This document shows, piece after piece, positions 32,787 to 41,619 of a stretch of DNA of 64,000 bases. Position 1 is the stretch's first letter; each line of letters opens with the position of its first letter. The translations under genes were made by a program, and so were the position numbers. Location of the stretch: NCBI GenBank assembly GCA_963766375.1, contig CAVXZG010000015.1, positions 1 through 64,000 on the forward strand, written 5' to 3'. The DNA is from AC-32 sp963766375 (lineage in GTDB: Bacteria > Actinomycetota > Thermoleophilia > Gaiellales > Gaiellaceae). The notes beneath the pieces were generated by a model that made no database searches, was not told the DNA's origin, and saw nothing but the letters and a program-made list of their open reading frames with translations.

Positions 32787-34000
32787 GTGGCTGGACGCTT
32801 GCGCCTGGACAACGCCGCCGGGCTCGTGGTCAGCCGCCGTACTCGGCGGTGGTCTCGCGCTCGGCGGCGCGGCGCTCTTGGGCGGCGTGGGCAACTCGAC
32901 GACGACCGTGCGCGAGGTCCTACCGGTGCCGGTGCCCCCCGATCCGCTCCCGGCCGCGAGCGGGTCGAGCAAGGGCCTCACGATCAACCAGATCTACCGC
33001 CGCGCCGCGCCGGGTGTCGTCCAGGTGACGGCGACGCAGATCGTGAGCACGCCCGCGGTCGATCCATTCTTCGGCTCCCCGTTCCCACCGCAGGCCCGGC
33101 AGACCGAGGCGCTCGGCTCCGGCTTCGTGATCGACAAGGCCGGCCACGTTGTGACGAACTACCACGTCGTCGCAGGAGCCCGGGCCGTCGAGGTCAGCTT
33201 CTCCAACAACGAGAGCCTGAAGGCCCGCATCGTCGGCACCGACCCCTCGACCGATGTTGCCGTCCTCCAGGTGGACGCGCACTCACGCGCCCTCACGCCG
33301 CTCAACCTCGGCAACTCCGACGAAGTCCACGTGGGCGACTCCGTGGTCGCGATCGGCAATCCGTTCGGCCTCGAGCGGACGGTCACGACCGGGATCGTGA
33401 GCGCGCTCCAGCGTGTCATTCCGGCTCCGAGCCGCAACTACTCGATCGACCACGTGATCCAGACCGACGCGGCGTTGAACAAGGGCAACTCCGGCGGCCC
33501 GCTGCTCGACGTGGGCGGCGAGGTGATCGGCGTCAACTCGCAGATCCAGACGGGCGATCCCACGGCCCAGGGCAACGTCGGCGTTGGCTTCGCGGTGCCG
33601 ATCAACACCGTCAAGACCGTCGCCGCACAGATCATCAGGACCGGTCACGCCGAGCACGCCTTCCTCGGGATCACCGGGCAGCCCGTGACGCGACTCCGCG
33701 GCCAAGCTCTTCCGCCTCCCCTCGAACCACGGCCTGCTCGTCGAGACCGTGAAGCCCGGCAGCGCGGCCGCCAAAGCGGGCCTGCGCGCCGGCACTCAGA
33801 GCGCGACCCTCGCCGGGGTCACGTACCCGCTGGGCGGCGATCTGATCGACACCGTCGAGGGCGCTCCGCTGCACTCGATCGAGCAGCTCCGCGATGCGAT
33901 CGGCGACAAGAAGCCCGGTGACGAGGTGAAGCTCGGCGTCTACCGCGGCGACCAGCATCGAACCGTGACAGTCAAGTTGGGACGGCAGCCATCGACCTGA
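32787..34000 (+). CDS. HtrA/DegP-type serine protease with PDZ domain (HtrA-2), frameshifted
   Basis: The second S1C protease of the window. An N-terminal anchor reads VLGGGLALGGAALLGGVG after a shift near 32840. The protease domain has the catalytic His in VVTNYHVVAGA, Asp in DPSTDVAVLQV and Ser in NKGNSGGPLLD. The PDZ domain (KPGSAAAKAGLRAGTQ, PLGGDLIDTVEG, KKPGDEVKLGVYRGDQ) resumes in another frame after a shift near 33690. Restored length is about 404 residues. A rho-independent terminator follows at 34080. Its promoter shares the repeat pattern of HtrA-1, which hints at common control. Confidence 0.88.
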
Positions 34001-34079
34001 CCGTCCAATCCGGCCCCGACCCCCTGGGGCCCGGTTCCCGGCAGAGGCCGTACGCCAGCATGGCCGGCTGGGATCACGC

Positions 34080-34118
34080 GAGAGGGGCCGGTAGCCTGCC
34101 CCGGCCTCTCTCGTTTTT
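34080..34118 (+). terminator. Rho-independent terminator after HtrA-2
   Basis: GAGAGGGGCCGG (34080-34091) pairs with CCGGCCTCTCTC (34101-34112) with one G-T pair, then G and TTTTT (34114-34118). It lies 80 bp after the HtrA-2 stop and just before the stop of the convergent disulfide reductase gene. Confidence 0.85.
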
Positions 34119-34127
34119 CTCCTCCCG

Positions 34128-35492
34128 CTAGGCGGCTCGCTCGGCCGCGGCCTTGATGCCTTCCCCGAAGGTCGGAAAGATGTGGTGCATCGCGGCGAGC
34201 TCGTCCACTGTGGCGCCGAGCCGCAGGCCGATCGAGAAGCCCTGGACGATGTCGCCCGCGTTGCGCGAGACAACGTGCAGACCGAGCACGCGGCGGCTCG
34301 AGCGGGTCGAACACGATCTTGAAGAGCCCGTGCTTGGCGTCGATGAACGAAAAGCGGCGCACGTGGTCGTTGGTCACGGTGCCGACGTCGAGGCCCTGCT
34401 CGCGCGCCTCGTCCTCGGTCAGTCCGACCCCGCCGAGCTCCGGGTCGGTGAAGATCGCGGTCGGAAGCACCGAGTAGTCGGCGGCCGGCCCGTCCTCCTC
34501 GAACATGTCCGCGACGGCGATCCGCGACTGGTACTGCGCCACCGGGGTCAGCTGCGCGATCGCGGTGACGTCGCCCGCGGCCCAGATTCCCGGTACCGAG
34601 GTGCGGAGGTGCTCGTCCACCGCGATGCCCGCCTTCGTCGTCTCGATGCCGAGCGCCTCGAGGTTCAGGCCCTCGAGGTTGGGCACTCGGCCCGAGGCGA
34701 GCAGGATCTGCGCGGCCCGCACCTCGTACTCGTCCGAGCCGTCGCGGGGCCGATCAGCGCGACGATCTCGGCGCCCTCGCGCCGGACGCTCTTGACGAAG
34801 ACCGAGGTGGCGATCGTGAGCCCTTCGTCGACGAGCGCGGCCGCGAGCGTCGCCGAGGCTTCGGCGTCGGAGGCGGGCGCGATCCGGTCGGCCGCGTCCA
34901 CGATCGTCACCCGCGAGCCGAAACGCGCGAACATCTGGCCGAACTCGAGTCCGACCGCGCCCCCGCCGACGACGAGCAGCGACTCCGGCAGCTCGGTCAG
35001 CTCGAGCGCCGAGACGTGGTCGAGCCAGCCGACTTCTTCGAGGCCCTCGATCGGCGGGACCGCCGTGCGCGAGCCGGAGGCGATCAAGATGCGGTCGGCT
35101 TCGAGCACGTCCTCGCCCACCTGCACCCTCCGCGCATCCAGGAGCGACGCCTCGCCCGTGTAGGTCGCGTAGCCCTTCGCCCGGAGCTCCTCGACCCACT
35201 GTTCCTGCGGTTTCTTGAGCGACTGCTTCCAGGCGTAGAGGCGCGCGAGGTCGACCGAGGCGCGACCGGCCTCGACGCCGATCTTGGGCGCAAGCGCGTT
35301 CACGTCGTGCGCCAGCTCCGCGGCGACGAGATAGGCCTTCGTGGGTTGGCAGGCGACGTTGGGACAGCTTCCGCCCCAGCGTTCCTTCTCGATCAGCGCA
35401 ACCCGAGCCCCATGCTTGTGGGCGGCTGTATTGGCCGCGTCCCTCGCCGCGGACCCCGCTCCGATCACGATCAGGTCGAACCGCTCGCTCAT
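34128..35492 (-). CDS. Pyridine nucleotide-disulfide oxidoreductase (class I), two frameshifts
   Basis: An FAD enzyme of the lipoamide dehydrogenase/mercuric reductase/mycothione reductase group. Visible: FAD-binding VIGAGSAARDAAN, the redox-active pair in WGGSCPNVACQPTK (C-x4-C), NAD(P)-binding VVGGGAVGLEFGQMFARFG, the second FAD motif VPGIWAAGDVTAIAQ, and after a shift near 34300 the C-terminal catalytic His-Glu in MHHIFPTFGEGIK. The other shift is near 34748. Length is 454 residues, normal. The QPTK in place of IPSK is uncommon. No merR or lipoyl-enzyme genes are nearby, so the substrate is open. It is divergent from a sigma-factor gene. Confidence 0.85.
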
Positions 35493-35552
35493 ACGCCTCC
35501 TCCTTCGTCTGCCTGATTGTGTCGCCTTGAGGCGCTTCGTTACAGTCGCGGC

Positions 35553-36188
35553 GTGGCCGTGGCCGGGTCAGCCGAGGCGCAGCTTCTAGAAGCGCTGCGC
35601 GCGGGGGACGAAGCCGCCTTCGCGCAGCTCGTGCGCGAGTACCAACCGTCGCTCGTGCGGGTGGCGCGGATCTACGTCTCGACACAGGCCGCAGCCGAGG
35701 AGGTGGCGGCGGAGACGTGGCTAGCCGTGCTCAACGGACTCGACCGCTTCGAAGGCCGCTCCTCGCTCAAGACCTGGATCTTCCGGATCCTGACCAACAT
35801 CGCGAAGACCCGGGCACAGCGCGACGGGCGCACGCTTCCGTTCTCGGCGCTGCAGGACCCGGGACGGGTGCCCGAGGCAGCCCTCGACGCCGACCGCTTC
35901 CTCGATCCTGAGCATCCGCGCTGGCCGGGCCACTGGGCCGTGCGGCCGGAGCCCTGGCCGGAGGACGCGCTGGTCGCCGCCGAGACCCAGGCGGTCGTGG
36001 CCGAGGCGATCGAGGCGCTGCCGCCGGCCCAGCGCGCCGTCATTTCCTTGCGCGACGTCGAGGGTTGGAGCAGCGAAGAGGTCCGTAACGCTCTCGAGCT
36101 CAGCGAGACCAATCAACGGGTACTGCTCCATCGCGCCCGCTCGAAGGTGCGGCGCGCGCTCGAGTCCTACCTGGGTGAAGACACATGA
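35553..36188 (+). CDS. ECF-type RNA polymerase sigma factor
   Basis: A 211-residue group-4 sigma-70 protein. Region 2 (FAQLVREYQPSLVRVARIYV, AAAEEVAAETWLAVLNGLDR, FEGRSSLKTWIFRILTNIAK) and region 4 (ALPPAQRAVISLRDVEGWSS, LELSETNQRVLLHRARSKVR) are complete, joined by a rather long linker. It starts at GTG 35553, six nt after TACAGT, so autoregulated leaderless transcription is possible. The next gene (ATGA overlap) encodes a zinc-finger anti-sigma factor. Confidence 0.9.
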   Translation: MAVAGSAEAQLLEALRAGDEAAFAQLVREYQPSLVRVARIYVSTQAAAEEVAAETWLAVLNGLDRFEGRSSLKTWIFRILTNIAKTRAQRDGRTLPFSALQDPGRVPEAALDADRFLDPEHPRWPGHWAVRPEPWPEDALVAAETQAVVAEAIEALPPAQRAVISLRDVEGWSSEEVRNALELSETNQRVLLHRARSKVRRALESYLGEDT

Positions 36189-36436
36189 GCCAGGACACCG
36201 CACAGCTGAGTTGCCAGGAGCTCGTCGAGCTCGTGACTGACTACTTCGAGGGCGCGCTGTCCCCCGAGGAGCACGCGCGCTTCGAGGCCCACGCCGAGCG
36301 CTGCCAGGGATGCGGCGTCTACCTCGAGCAGATGCGCGTGACCGTCGAGCTGCTCGGGCACCTGCCCGCGGCCGCGCTTCCGGACGGTGCCGAGCGGGAG
36401 CTGCTCGAGGCCTTCCGCGGCTGGCGCTCCACCTGA
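36185..36436 (+). CDS. Zinc-finger anti-sigma factor
   Basis: An 83-residue protein with the zf-HC2 pattern: Cys in LSCQELVELV, then H-x3-C-x2-C in HAERCQGCGVYLEQM. There is no TM segment, so it is a cytoplasmic ZAS-type anti-sigma factor. It overlaps the ECF sigma stop (ATGA) and presumably binds and silences that sigma factor. The zinc Cys/His set would allow redox sensing, as in RsrA, but that is inference. Confidence 0.85.
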   Translation: MSQDTAQLSCQELVELVTDYFEGALSPEEHARFEAHAERCQGCGVYLEQMRVTVELLGHLPAAALPDGAERELLEAFRGWRST

Positions 36437-36451
36437 GTACCGTTACGCGCT

Positions 36452-37552
36452 CTGATCGAGCAGAAATTCGGAGAAAGCGGCCCCTGGTCGCTGGGCCTCG
36501 AGGAGGAGCTGTTGATCCTCGACGCCGAGAGCTACGCCCTCGCGCCCGAGGTGAAGGCCCTCGTCGACTGGGCCGAAGGCCGCGCGCTCCCCGGCGTGCT
36601 CAAGATGGAGCTGCTCGCTTCGATGGTCGAGGTTGCGACCGGCGTCTGCGACTCGCCGCAGGAGGCCCTCGCCGCGCTCGCCGAGTTGCGGGCCGCCGCC
36701 GCCGAGGCCGCGGTCGCGAACGGCCTGCTGGTGGCCGCCTCCGGCACGCATCCGTTCAGCGTTCCCGAGCAGCAGGACATCGCGCCGGATCCCCGCTACA
36801 AGGAGTTCGTCGCGTACGCCGGCATCTCGGCCCGTCGGCAGGCGGTCTGCGGGCTGCACGTACACGTGGGCATGCCGGGGCCGGAGGAGTGCATGCGCGC
36901 GCTCGAGGGCGTGTTGCCCTGGCTGCCCCTCATCCTCGCGCTCTCGGCGAACTCGCCCTACCTCGCCGGCGAGGAAACCGGCCTCGCGTCAAAGCGGGCC
37001 GAGGTGCTGGCGCTGCTCCCCCGCGCCGCCGCGCCGCCGGCGTTCACCTCCTACGCCGAGTGGGAGGCGTTCGTCGAGCGCTACGTGCGCCTCGGCCTGG
37101 CCGACGGCTACACCCGCTTCTGGTGGGACGCGCGGCCGCACCCTAGCCTCGGGACGCTCGAGATCCGCAGCGCCGACCAGCCCACGGCGCCCGAGCTGAG
37201 TGCCGCTTTCGCGGCCCTGCTCCAGGCGCTCTGCGTGACCGCGGTCGAAGGGCCGCCGCCGGCGGCCGCGAACCGCGGGGACTACGCACAGAACCGCTGG
37301 GCCGCACTGCGTTTCGGCCCGCGCGCCGAGCTCGTCCATCCGAAGGGCGACCGGCTCGCGAAGGTGCCGGAGCTCCTGACGGAGATACTCGAGCTCGTCG
37401 AGCCCGCGGTGCGCGAGCTGGGTACCGAGGAGCTGCTGTCGGCGCTGAACCCCGTGCGCTGCGAGGGCGACCGGCAGCTCGAGATCGGCCGGGAGCGGGG
37501 CCTCGAGGCCGTTGCCGCGGACCTCGCCGAGCGGACGGTACGATCGGGCTAG
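36452..37552 (+). CDS. Glutamate-cysteine ligase family 2 (GCS2/YbdK-like) enzyme
   Basis: A carboxylate-amine ligase of the GCS2 family (about 366 residues) that joins glutamate to cysteine or another amine using ATP. Landmarks: the metal-binding SLGLEEELLILDAESYALAP, YAGISARRQAVCGLHVHVGM with the conserved HVHVG, LSANSPYLAGEETGL, FWWDARPHPSLGTLEIRSAD and a late GDYAQNRWAALRFG. The start is unclear: the frame is open from 36437 and the conserved FGESGPWSLG begins near 36467 with no ATG/GTG before it, so CTG 36452 or a lost base must be assumed. It follows the anti-sigma gene by about 15 bp, and its role may be in thiol synthesis. Confidence 0.82.
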   Translation: MIEQKFGESGPWSLGLEEELLILDAESYALAPEVKALVDWAEGRALPGVLKMELLASMVEVATGVCDSPQEALAALAELRAAAAEAAVANGLLVAASGTHPFSVPEQQDIAPDPRYKEFVAYAGISARRQAVCGLHVHVGMPGPEECMRALEGVLPWLPLILALSANSPYLAGEETGLASKRAEVLALLPRAAAPPAFTSYAEWEAFVERYVRLGLADGYTRFWWDARPHPSLGTLEIRSADQPTAPELSAAFAALLQALCVTAVEGPPPAAANRGDYAQNRWAALRFGPRAELVHPKGDRLAKVPELLTEILELVEPAVRELGTEELLSALNPVRCEGDRQLEIGRERGLEAVAADLAERTVRSG

Positions 37553-37771
37553 ATGGGAGCGCAGACTGAAACGATCCAGGTCAGCGGCATCCGCTGCGAG
37601 CGTTGCGTCGGCCGGCTTGCCGGCGCCCTGCGCGGCCATGACGGCCTCGAGTTCGCGAACGCGAACCTGATGGGCCAGGTTCAGCTCGAGTGGGACGACG
37701 AGCGCACCGACCGCGAAGCGATCCTCGCCGCGATGGCGAAGGCCGGCTTCCGCCTGCTCGAGCCGGTCTAA
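37553..37771 (+). CDS. Heavy-metal-associated (HMA) domain protein
   Basis: A 72-residue protein with a single ferredoxin-like HMA fold. The metal-binding motif is SGIRCERCVGRL (G-x-x-C-x-x-C) near residue 14, and FRLLEPV closes the domain. Such proteins pass Cu(I) or another soft metal to ATPases or regulators. It starts at ATG 37553, one base after the GCS2 stop, and TACGAT lies eight nt upstream. No copper ATPase is in the window. Confidence 0.82.
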   Translation: MGAQTETIQVSGIRCERCVGRLAGALRGHDGLEFANANLMGQVQLEWDDERTDREAILAAMAKAGFRLLEPV

Positions 37772-37789
37772 GGAGCCTTAGTTCTGCCG

Positions 37790-38212
37790 TTACTCGTGCG
37801 AGTCGGACGGGATGATCTGCCTGCCCCCACCGGAGGACCCGGTCTTGTGCTGAAGCATGCGGGCGCGATGCTCGGCCTCCGGCTCGAGGCCAAGCCGCAG
37901 GTTCTCCTGCTCCGCGCTCCAGGCCGGGTCGTCGGGGTCGAGCTTGATGGGGCCATCGGCGAGGCCGTAGTACTCGGCAACAGCCTGGCGGTCGAACTGA
38001 GCGTCCTCGACCCGAGGGCCGGCCTCGACCAGCTCCTTCGAGACCGTGAGGGTGACGATACGCTCAGCGTCGTCCGCGCCGGCGAAGGCGAGCGGGATTG
38101 CGAACTGCCTCTTGTGCCGGTCGTGCTCCTCGACTATCAGGTGGTCGTCCTCGACCCGGGTGACGTGCCCGAGCGTGAACTCGTCGCTCGTGATGACGTC
38201 GTAGCCTTCCAT
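37790..38212 (-). CDS. Hypothetical protein with PRC-barrel-like N-terminus
   Basis: A 140-residue acidic protein from ATG 38212. The first 45 residues (YDVITSDEFTLGHVTRVEDD, HLIVEEHDRHKRQFAIPLAF) follow the PRC-barrel pattern of a short beta barrel. Then comes a helical, polar C-terminus with LGLEPEAEHRARMLQHKTGS. No TM segment is present and no catalytic motif is visible. It is convergent with the HMA gene and divergent from the SigR-like gene. Confidence 0.6.
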   Translation of the reverse strand: MEGYDVITSDEFTLGHVTRVEDDHLIVEEHDRHKRQFAIPLAFAGADDAERIVTLTVSKELVEAGPRVEDAQFDRQAVAEYYGLADGPIKLDPDDPAWSAEQENLRLGLEPEAEHRARMLQHKTGSSGGGRQIIPSDSHE

Positions 38213-38295
38213 TCGGCAAGCCTACGCGATCCGCGGGAATGGAGCGGTCTCCGGGCTCGTTTCAGGGCAAAACAGGCAATGCTAGGGTGGCCGCC

Positions 38296-38883
38296 ATGAG
38301 CGAGACCACTCCCGAGGCGGAACCGAGGAAGCTGGCGGAAGAGGCCCGCGACCGCGTCCGTTTCGAGGAGGAGGCGCTCGAGCTGGCAGACCAGGTCTAT
38401 CGAGTCGCAAGGAGGCTCGTGTCCACTCGAGAAGAGGCGGAGGACTTGATGCAGGAGACCTATTCACGCGCGTTTCGGGCCTGGCGGTCGTACCAGCCGG
38501 GGACGAACCTGCGCGCGTGGCTGCTCCGCATCCTCACGAACCTGAACATCGACCGTGGCCGCCGCCAGCAGCGCTCGCCCGACATGCAGCCGCTCGAGGA
38601 AGGCGACTACTTCCTCTACAACAAGCTCGAGGAGGCCGGCCGCGAGCCGAACCTCGAGCAGGAGCGCGTGGACGAGCGGCTCTCGCAGGACGACGTGGTC
38701 TCCGCGCTCTCGGCGGTGCCGCACGATTTCCGCGACGTGATCGTGCTCGTCGACATCGGCGACTTCAGCTACGCCGACGCGGCGCAGATCCTGGAGATCC
38801 CGATCGGCACCGTCATGTCGCGCCTGCACCGCGGGCGGCGCATTCTGAAGAGCCAGCTGGCCGAGCAGGCGGTGAGCGCCTGA
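38296..38883 (+). CDS. SigR/SigH-like sigma factor
   Basis: A 195-residue ECF sigma factor. Region 2: ALELADQVYRVARRLVSTRE, EAEDLMQETYSRAFRAWRSY, LRAWLLRILTNLNID; region 4: SALSAVPHDFRDVIVLVDIG, FSYADAAQILEIPIGTVMSR, LHRGRRILKSQL. The sequence pattern and the downstream ZAS gene match the SigR/SigH (thiol-oxidative stress) group of Actinobacteria. ATG 38296 lies seven nt after TAGGGT, a leaderless-type promoter. Confidence 0.9.
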   Translation: MSETTPEAEPRKLAEEARDRVRFEEEALELADQVYRVARRLVSTREEAEDLMQETYSRAFRAWRSYQPGTNLRAWLLRILTNLNIDRGRRQQRSPDMQPLEEGDYFLYNKLEEAGREPNLEQERVDERLSQDDVVSALSAVPHDFRDVIVLVDIGDFSYADAAQILEIPIGTVMSRLHRGRRILKSQLAEQAVSA

Positions 38884-39128
38884 TGAACCTGGGCTTCGAG
38901 GTGGATCCCTGCGCGAAGTGCGAAGAGCAGCTTCAGCCCTACCTCGACCGGGAGCTGACCGACGCCGAGCGCGCCGAGGCCGAAGGGCATCTCGACAACT
39001 GCAGCTACTGCCGCAAGCGCTACCGCTTCGAGGAAGAGCTACGGCGCTTCGTTCGCCAGGCGACCGTCGAGGAGATGCCACCGGCCCTGAAGCAGAAGCT
39101 CGCCGACCTGCGCACGCCCCTCTATTAG
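38883..39128 (+). CDS. RsrA-like zinc anti-sigma factor
   Basis: An 81-residue ZAS protein: Cys in DPCAKCEEQLQPYLD, and the H-x3-C-x2-C motif in GHLDNCSYCRKRYRFEEELR, exactly as in RsrA, where disulfide formation between these cysteines releases zinc and the sigma factor. Its start overlaps the sigma stop by one base (TGATG). It therefore probably controls the SigR-like factor in response to thiol oxidation. It is convergent with the M23 peptidase gene. Confidence 0.88.
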   Translation: MNLGFEVDPCAKCEEQLQPYLDRELTDAERAEAEGHLDNCSYCRKRYRFEEELRRFVRQATVEEMPPALKQKLADLRTPLY

Positions 39129-39564
39129 AGCGGAAGCGCAGCGGATCCACGGGCTGGCCGCGTAGGCGCAGCTCGAAGTGCAGGTGCGTTCCCGAGCACG
39201 AGCCCGTACAGCCGGCGGTTCCGATCCGCTGGCCGGCCTCGACCCGGTCGCCGACGCGGACGCGCCAGCCGGCGAGGTGCGCGTACAGCGCCGTGTAGCC
39301 GTGTCCGACCGCGACCTGGACGAGGTTGCCGTAGCCCTCGTAGCCTCGTTGCTCCCCGACGGCGATCACGCGTCCGGGCTCTGCTGCTCGCACAGCGAGG
39401 GAGCGCAGGATGCCGATGTCGATCCCCGGGTGCCAGCGCCCTGCGTCGTCGCCGTAGGGTGAGGTCACGGTCCCGGCCGCAGGCCAGGCGGACCAGACGG
39501 GCCCGGCCGGCTGTGCCACCACAGGCGTGCGGACGAGCGCAATGGCGAGGAGAAGTGCGAGCAC
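39125..39564 (-). CDS. M23 family (LytM-type) metallopeptidase, end uncertain
   Basis: A secreted peptidoglycan endopeptidase-like domain. From GTG 39564 a signal peptide (VLALLLAIALVRTPVVAQ) leads to VTSPYGDDAGRWHPGIDIG (zinc His and Asp) and ends with GTAGCTGSCSGTHLHFELRL (H-x-H zinc site) and PVDPLRF. As read, the frame runs on antisense for 600 bp; one lost base near 39135 would give the stop at 39125 and 146 residues. It lies 17 bp after the LytR_C protein gene. All metal ligands are present, so it may be active. Confidence 0.78.
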
Positions 39565-39580
39565 GAGGACGGAAGTCTTG

Positions 39581-40267
39581 TCAGCAGGTGGCGCGGGGCG
39601 GGCCCACGATCACGACGAGCCGATGGGGATTCTTCCCCCCGGGGAGAGGGCTCGTCTGGCCACAGCCTATCTGGGTTGCGAGCCGTTGGGCGAGCGCGCT
39701 GCCCCCGGGCTCGAAGAACACCGCTGTCTGCTTGTAATCGAAGCGGTTCGCCTTGGTGACGTGCTCGATCCGGTAGCCGAAGGAGCCGATTCGGCTGGCG
39801 ACGCGGCGCGTGTAGTTGATGTCGCCTCCCCCGTTGAGCACGTCGACGGCCACCTTCCACGGCGGTGCCAGCCCGGCCGCGCGCCGCTGGCCGGCCGAGG
39901 TGCCGTCGCGGCCGATTGCCAGCACGAGCGCCAGGGCGACCACGGAGACGACCACGGCAGCCGCGCCGACGGCGATCCAGCGTCCGAGCGCCGGCGGCCC
40001 CGGCGGCTCGACGGGCATCCCGGAGAGCCGGCGTGCCTCGCGGTGGTCGATCCCGAGCGCGGTCGCGTACCGGAGCAGCGCCATCACAGCCACCTCGTAG
40101 CCCGGGAAGCGGTAGAGCCGCCCCTCCTCGAGCCACTCGACCTGTTCGGGCCAGAGCGCAGCCTTTTTCGCCGCTTCCTCGACGGTCAGCTTGCGCTGCA
40201 ACCGCAGCGAGGTCAGCGCCGAGCTCCCCTCGGCAGGGATGGCTTCTAGGGGTCTCGCAAGCTCCAC
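39581..40267 (-). CDS. HTH - transmembrane - LytR_C domain protein
   Basis: A 228-residue protein with three parts. The N-terminal helix-turn-helix (TSLRLQRKLTVEEAAKKAAL, YEVAVMALLRYATALGI) is RodZ/XRE-like. A TM helix follows (WIAVGAAAVVVSVVALALVL, about residues 95-117). The extracytoplasmic C-terminal domain (VAVDVLNGGGDINYTRRVAS, YRIEHVTKANRFDYKQTAVF, HRLVVIVG) fits LytR_C (PF13399). It may link cell-shape or envelope synthesis to the M23 peptidase that follows. GTG 40267 lies 22 bp inside the mocA-like gene. Confidence 0.75.
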   Translation of the reverse strand: MELARPLEAIPAEGSSALTSLRLQRKLTVEEAAKKAALWPEQVEWLEEGRLYRFPGYEVAVMALLRYATALGIDHREARRLSGMPVEPPGPPALGRWIAVGAAAVVVSVVALALVLAIGRDGTSAGQRRAAGLAPPWKVAVDVLNGGGDINYTRRVASRIGSFGYRIEHVTKANRFDYKQTAVFFEPGGSALAQRLATQIGCGQTSPLPGGKNPHRLVVIVGPPRATC

Positions 40268-40776
40268 GGTTTCAGCCTCTCTGGAACTTCATCGGTGAAA
40301 TCGACGTCTCCTGGAGGTCCCAGATCGTCGCAGGGGACGAGGACGGCGTCGAGACCTTTTGCTCCTTCGTTCGGGACGAGACCCCAGGCCTCTCGATCCA
40401 GAAGCAGCGGGTGGAGCCGGATTCCGCCGTACGTGGCTGCGACGATGGGCCCGTCCCCCGCGCGCCAGGCGCCGACCACGCGGTCGATCGCCTCGGGAGC
40501 CAGATCGGGCCCGTCGGCGAGCACCACCACGGCGGCCTCGGTTTCGGCCGGGAGCGCCTTCAGGCCACAGCGCAGCGAGGCTCCGGGGCCGAGCTCCCAC
40601 TCCGGGCAGCGGACTGTCCGGGCGCTCGCGTCGAGCTCATGGGCGCCGAGGACGACGATCACCTCGTCCACCGAGCTGCGGCGGACGCGCTCGAGCACCG
40701 GCTCGAGCAGGAGCTGCTGCTTCGGCGAGCCGAAGCGTGTCGAGGCCCCCGCCGCGAGCACGACGCAGGCGACCAT
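40246..40776 (-). CDS. MocA/MobA-like molybdopterin nucleotidyltransferase
   Basis: A 176-residue NTP-transferase: the N-terminal VVLAAGASTRFGSPKQQLLL is the nucleotide-binding loop typical of MocA (CTP:molybdopterin cytidylyltransferase) and MobA. LGPGASLRCGLKAL, AVVVLADGPDLAPEAIDRVV and GGIRLHPLLLDREAW follow the family order. It is the last gene of a molybdenum-hydroxylase operon, so it most likely makes the cytosine dinucleotide form of the cofactor for that enzyme. It is short for the family (about 190-200 residues), with a deletion after the LLL segment. Confidence 0.82.
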   Translation of the reverse strand: MVACVVLAAGASTRFGSPKQQLLLEPVLERVRRSSVDEVIVVLGAHELDASARTVRCPEWELGPGASLRCGLKALPAETEAAVVVLADGPDLAPEAIDRVVGAWRAGDGPIVAATYGGIRLHPLLLDREAWGLVPNEGAKGLDAVLVPCDDLGPPGDVDFTDEVPERLKPWSLRDP

Positions 40777-40779
40777 CGC

Positions 40780-41619
40780 CTACGCGCCGAGAGCCTCGAG
40801 CGCCCGGCGGATCAGCGGACGGGCCAGCTCGACCTTGAACGCCGTCCCGGGAAGGGGCGTCGCCCGCTCCAGGTCGTCCGCAGAGTCCAGCCGCCACGGG
40901 ATCGGCGCAACGCCCGCGAGCGCCAGTCGCACGCCGTCGGGGAAGCGTGCGGCCCCGACTCCGACGAGCGCGAACGAGAACTTCGTCCGGTCCATCGCCT
41001 TGAGGTAGGTGCTTGCCTCGGGTCGCGGGACCTCGAGCTCGAGGATCAGCTCGCCGGGCTCGAGCGCCGTCACGTTGCGATCGTCCTCGGTCGGCAGCCG
41101 GTAGAGCTCCTCCAACGGCAGCTCGCGCCGATCGGTCCGAAGCGTGGTCCCGAGAGCAAGGAGCGCCGCCGCCGGATCCGACGGGTGGGCCGACGCGCAG
41201 CGCTCGTTGCCGAAGATCGCGTGCTCGCGGTTGATGCCCTGGCGCGCGTGGCAGCGGTCGCCGCCGTGCAGGAAGCAGGGGAACTTCAACCGCCAGTACC
41301 AGCAGCGCGTCGCCTGGAGCAGGTTCCCGCCGATCGTGCCCATCGAGCGCAGCTGGGGCGAGGCGGCCAGCGAGCACGCCTCGCGGAGCGCCTGCGGGAT
41401 CTCCGGGTCGACCTCCAGCTCGGCCAGCGTCGTTCCCGCGCCGATCGTCGTCCCCTGGACGCCGCGCGGTACGACGCCGCGGATGTCGACCAGCGTCTCC
41501 GCCTCGACGATCCGGTCGCGCAGGAGCGGGACGAGGTCCGTGCCGCCGGCGAGGGCCACGGAGCCGTTGCCGAGCTCCGCCGCCGCAGCCTCGATCGAAT
41601 CAGGCTGGCGCAGGCGCAA
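40780..41619 (-). CDS. Molybdenum hydroxylase FAD-binding subunit with extra cysteines
   Basis: A 279-residue subunit of the xanthine dehydrogenase family. FAD-binding motifs: VALAGGTDLVPLLRD and SMGTIGGNLLQATRC (TIGGN). Between residues 106 and 141 it has CWYWRLKFPCFLHGGDRC and a fourth Cys in GNERCAS. This four-cysteine insert is the one that binds an extra [4Fe-4S] cluster in PaoB and HcrB-type subunits. The CO dehydrogenase-type domain closes with KVELARPLIRRAL. Its start overlaps the large-subunit stop by 20 bp. Confidence 0.88.
   Translation of the reverse strand: MRLRQPDSIEAAAAELGNGSVALAGGTDLVPLLRDRIVEAETLVDIRGVVPRGVQGTTIGAGTTLAELEVDPEIPQALREACSLAASPQLRSMGTIGGNLLQATRCWYWRLKFPCFLHGGDRCHARQGINREHAIFGNERCASAHPSDPAAALLALGTTLRTDRRELPLEELYRLPTEDDRNVTALEPGELILELEVPRPEASTYLKAMDRTKFSFALVGVGAARFPDGVRLALAGVAPIPWRLDSADDLERATPLPGTAFKVELARPLIRRALEALGA

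Noticed and set aside
34128..35492. Mercury-resistance (merA) gene
   Set aside because: The C-terminal Cys pair of MerA is absent, and no merR, merT or merP lies nearby.
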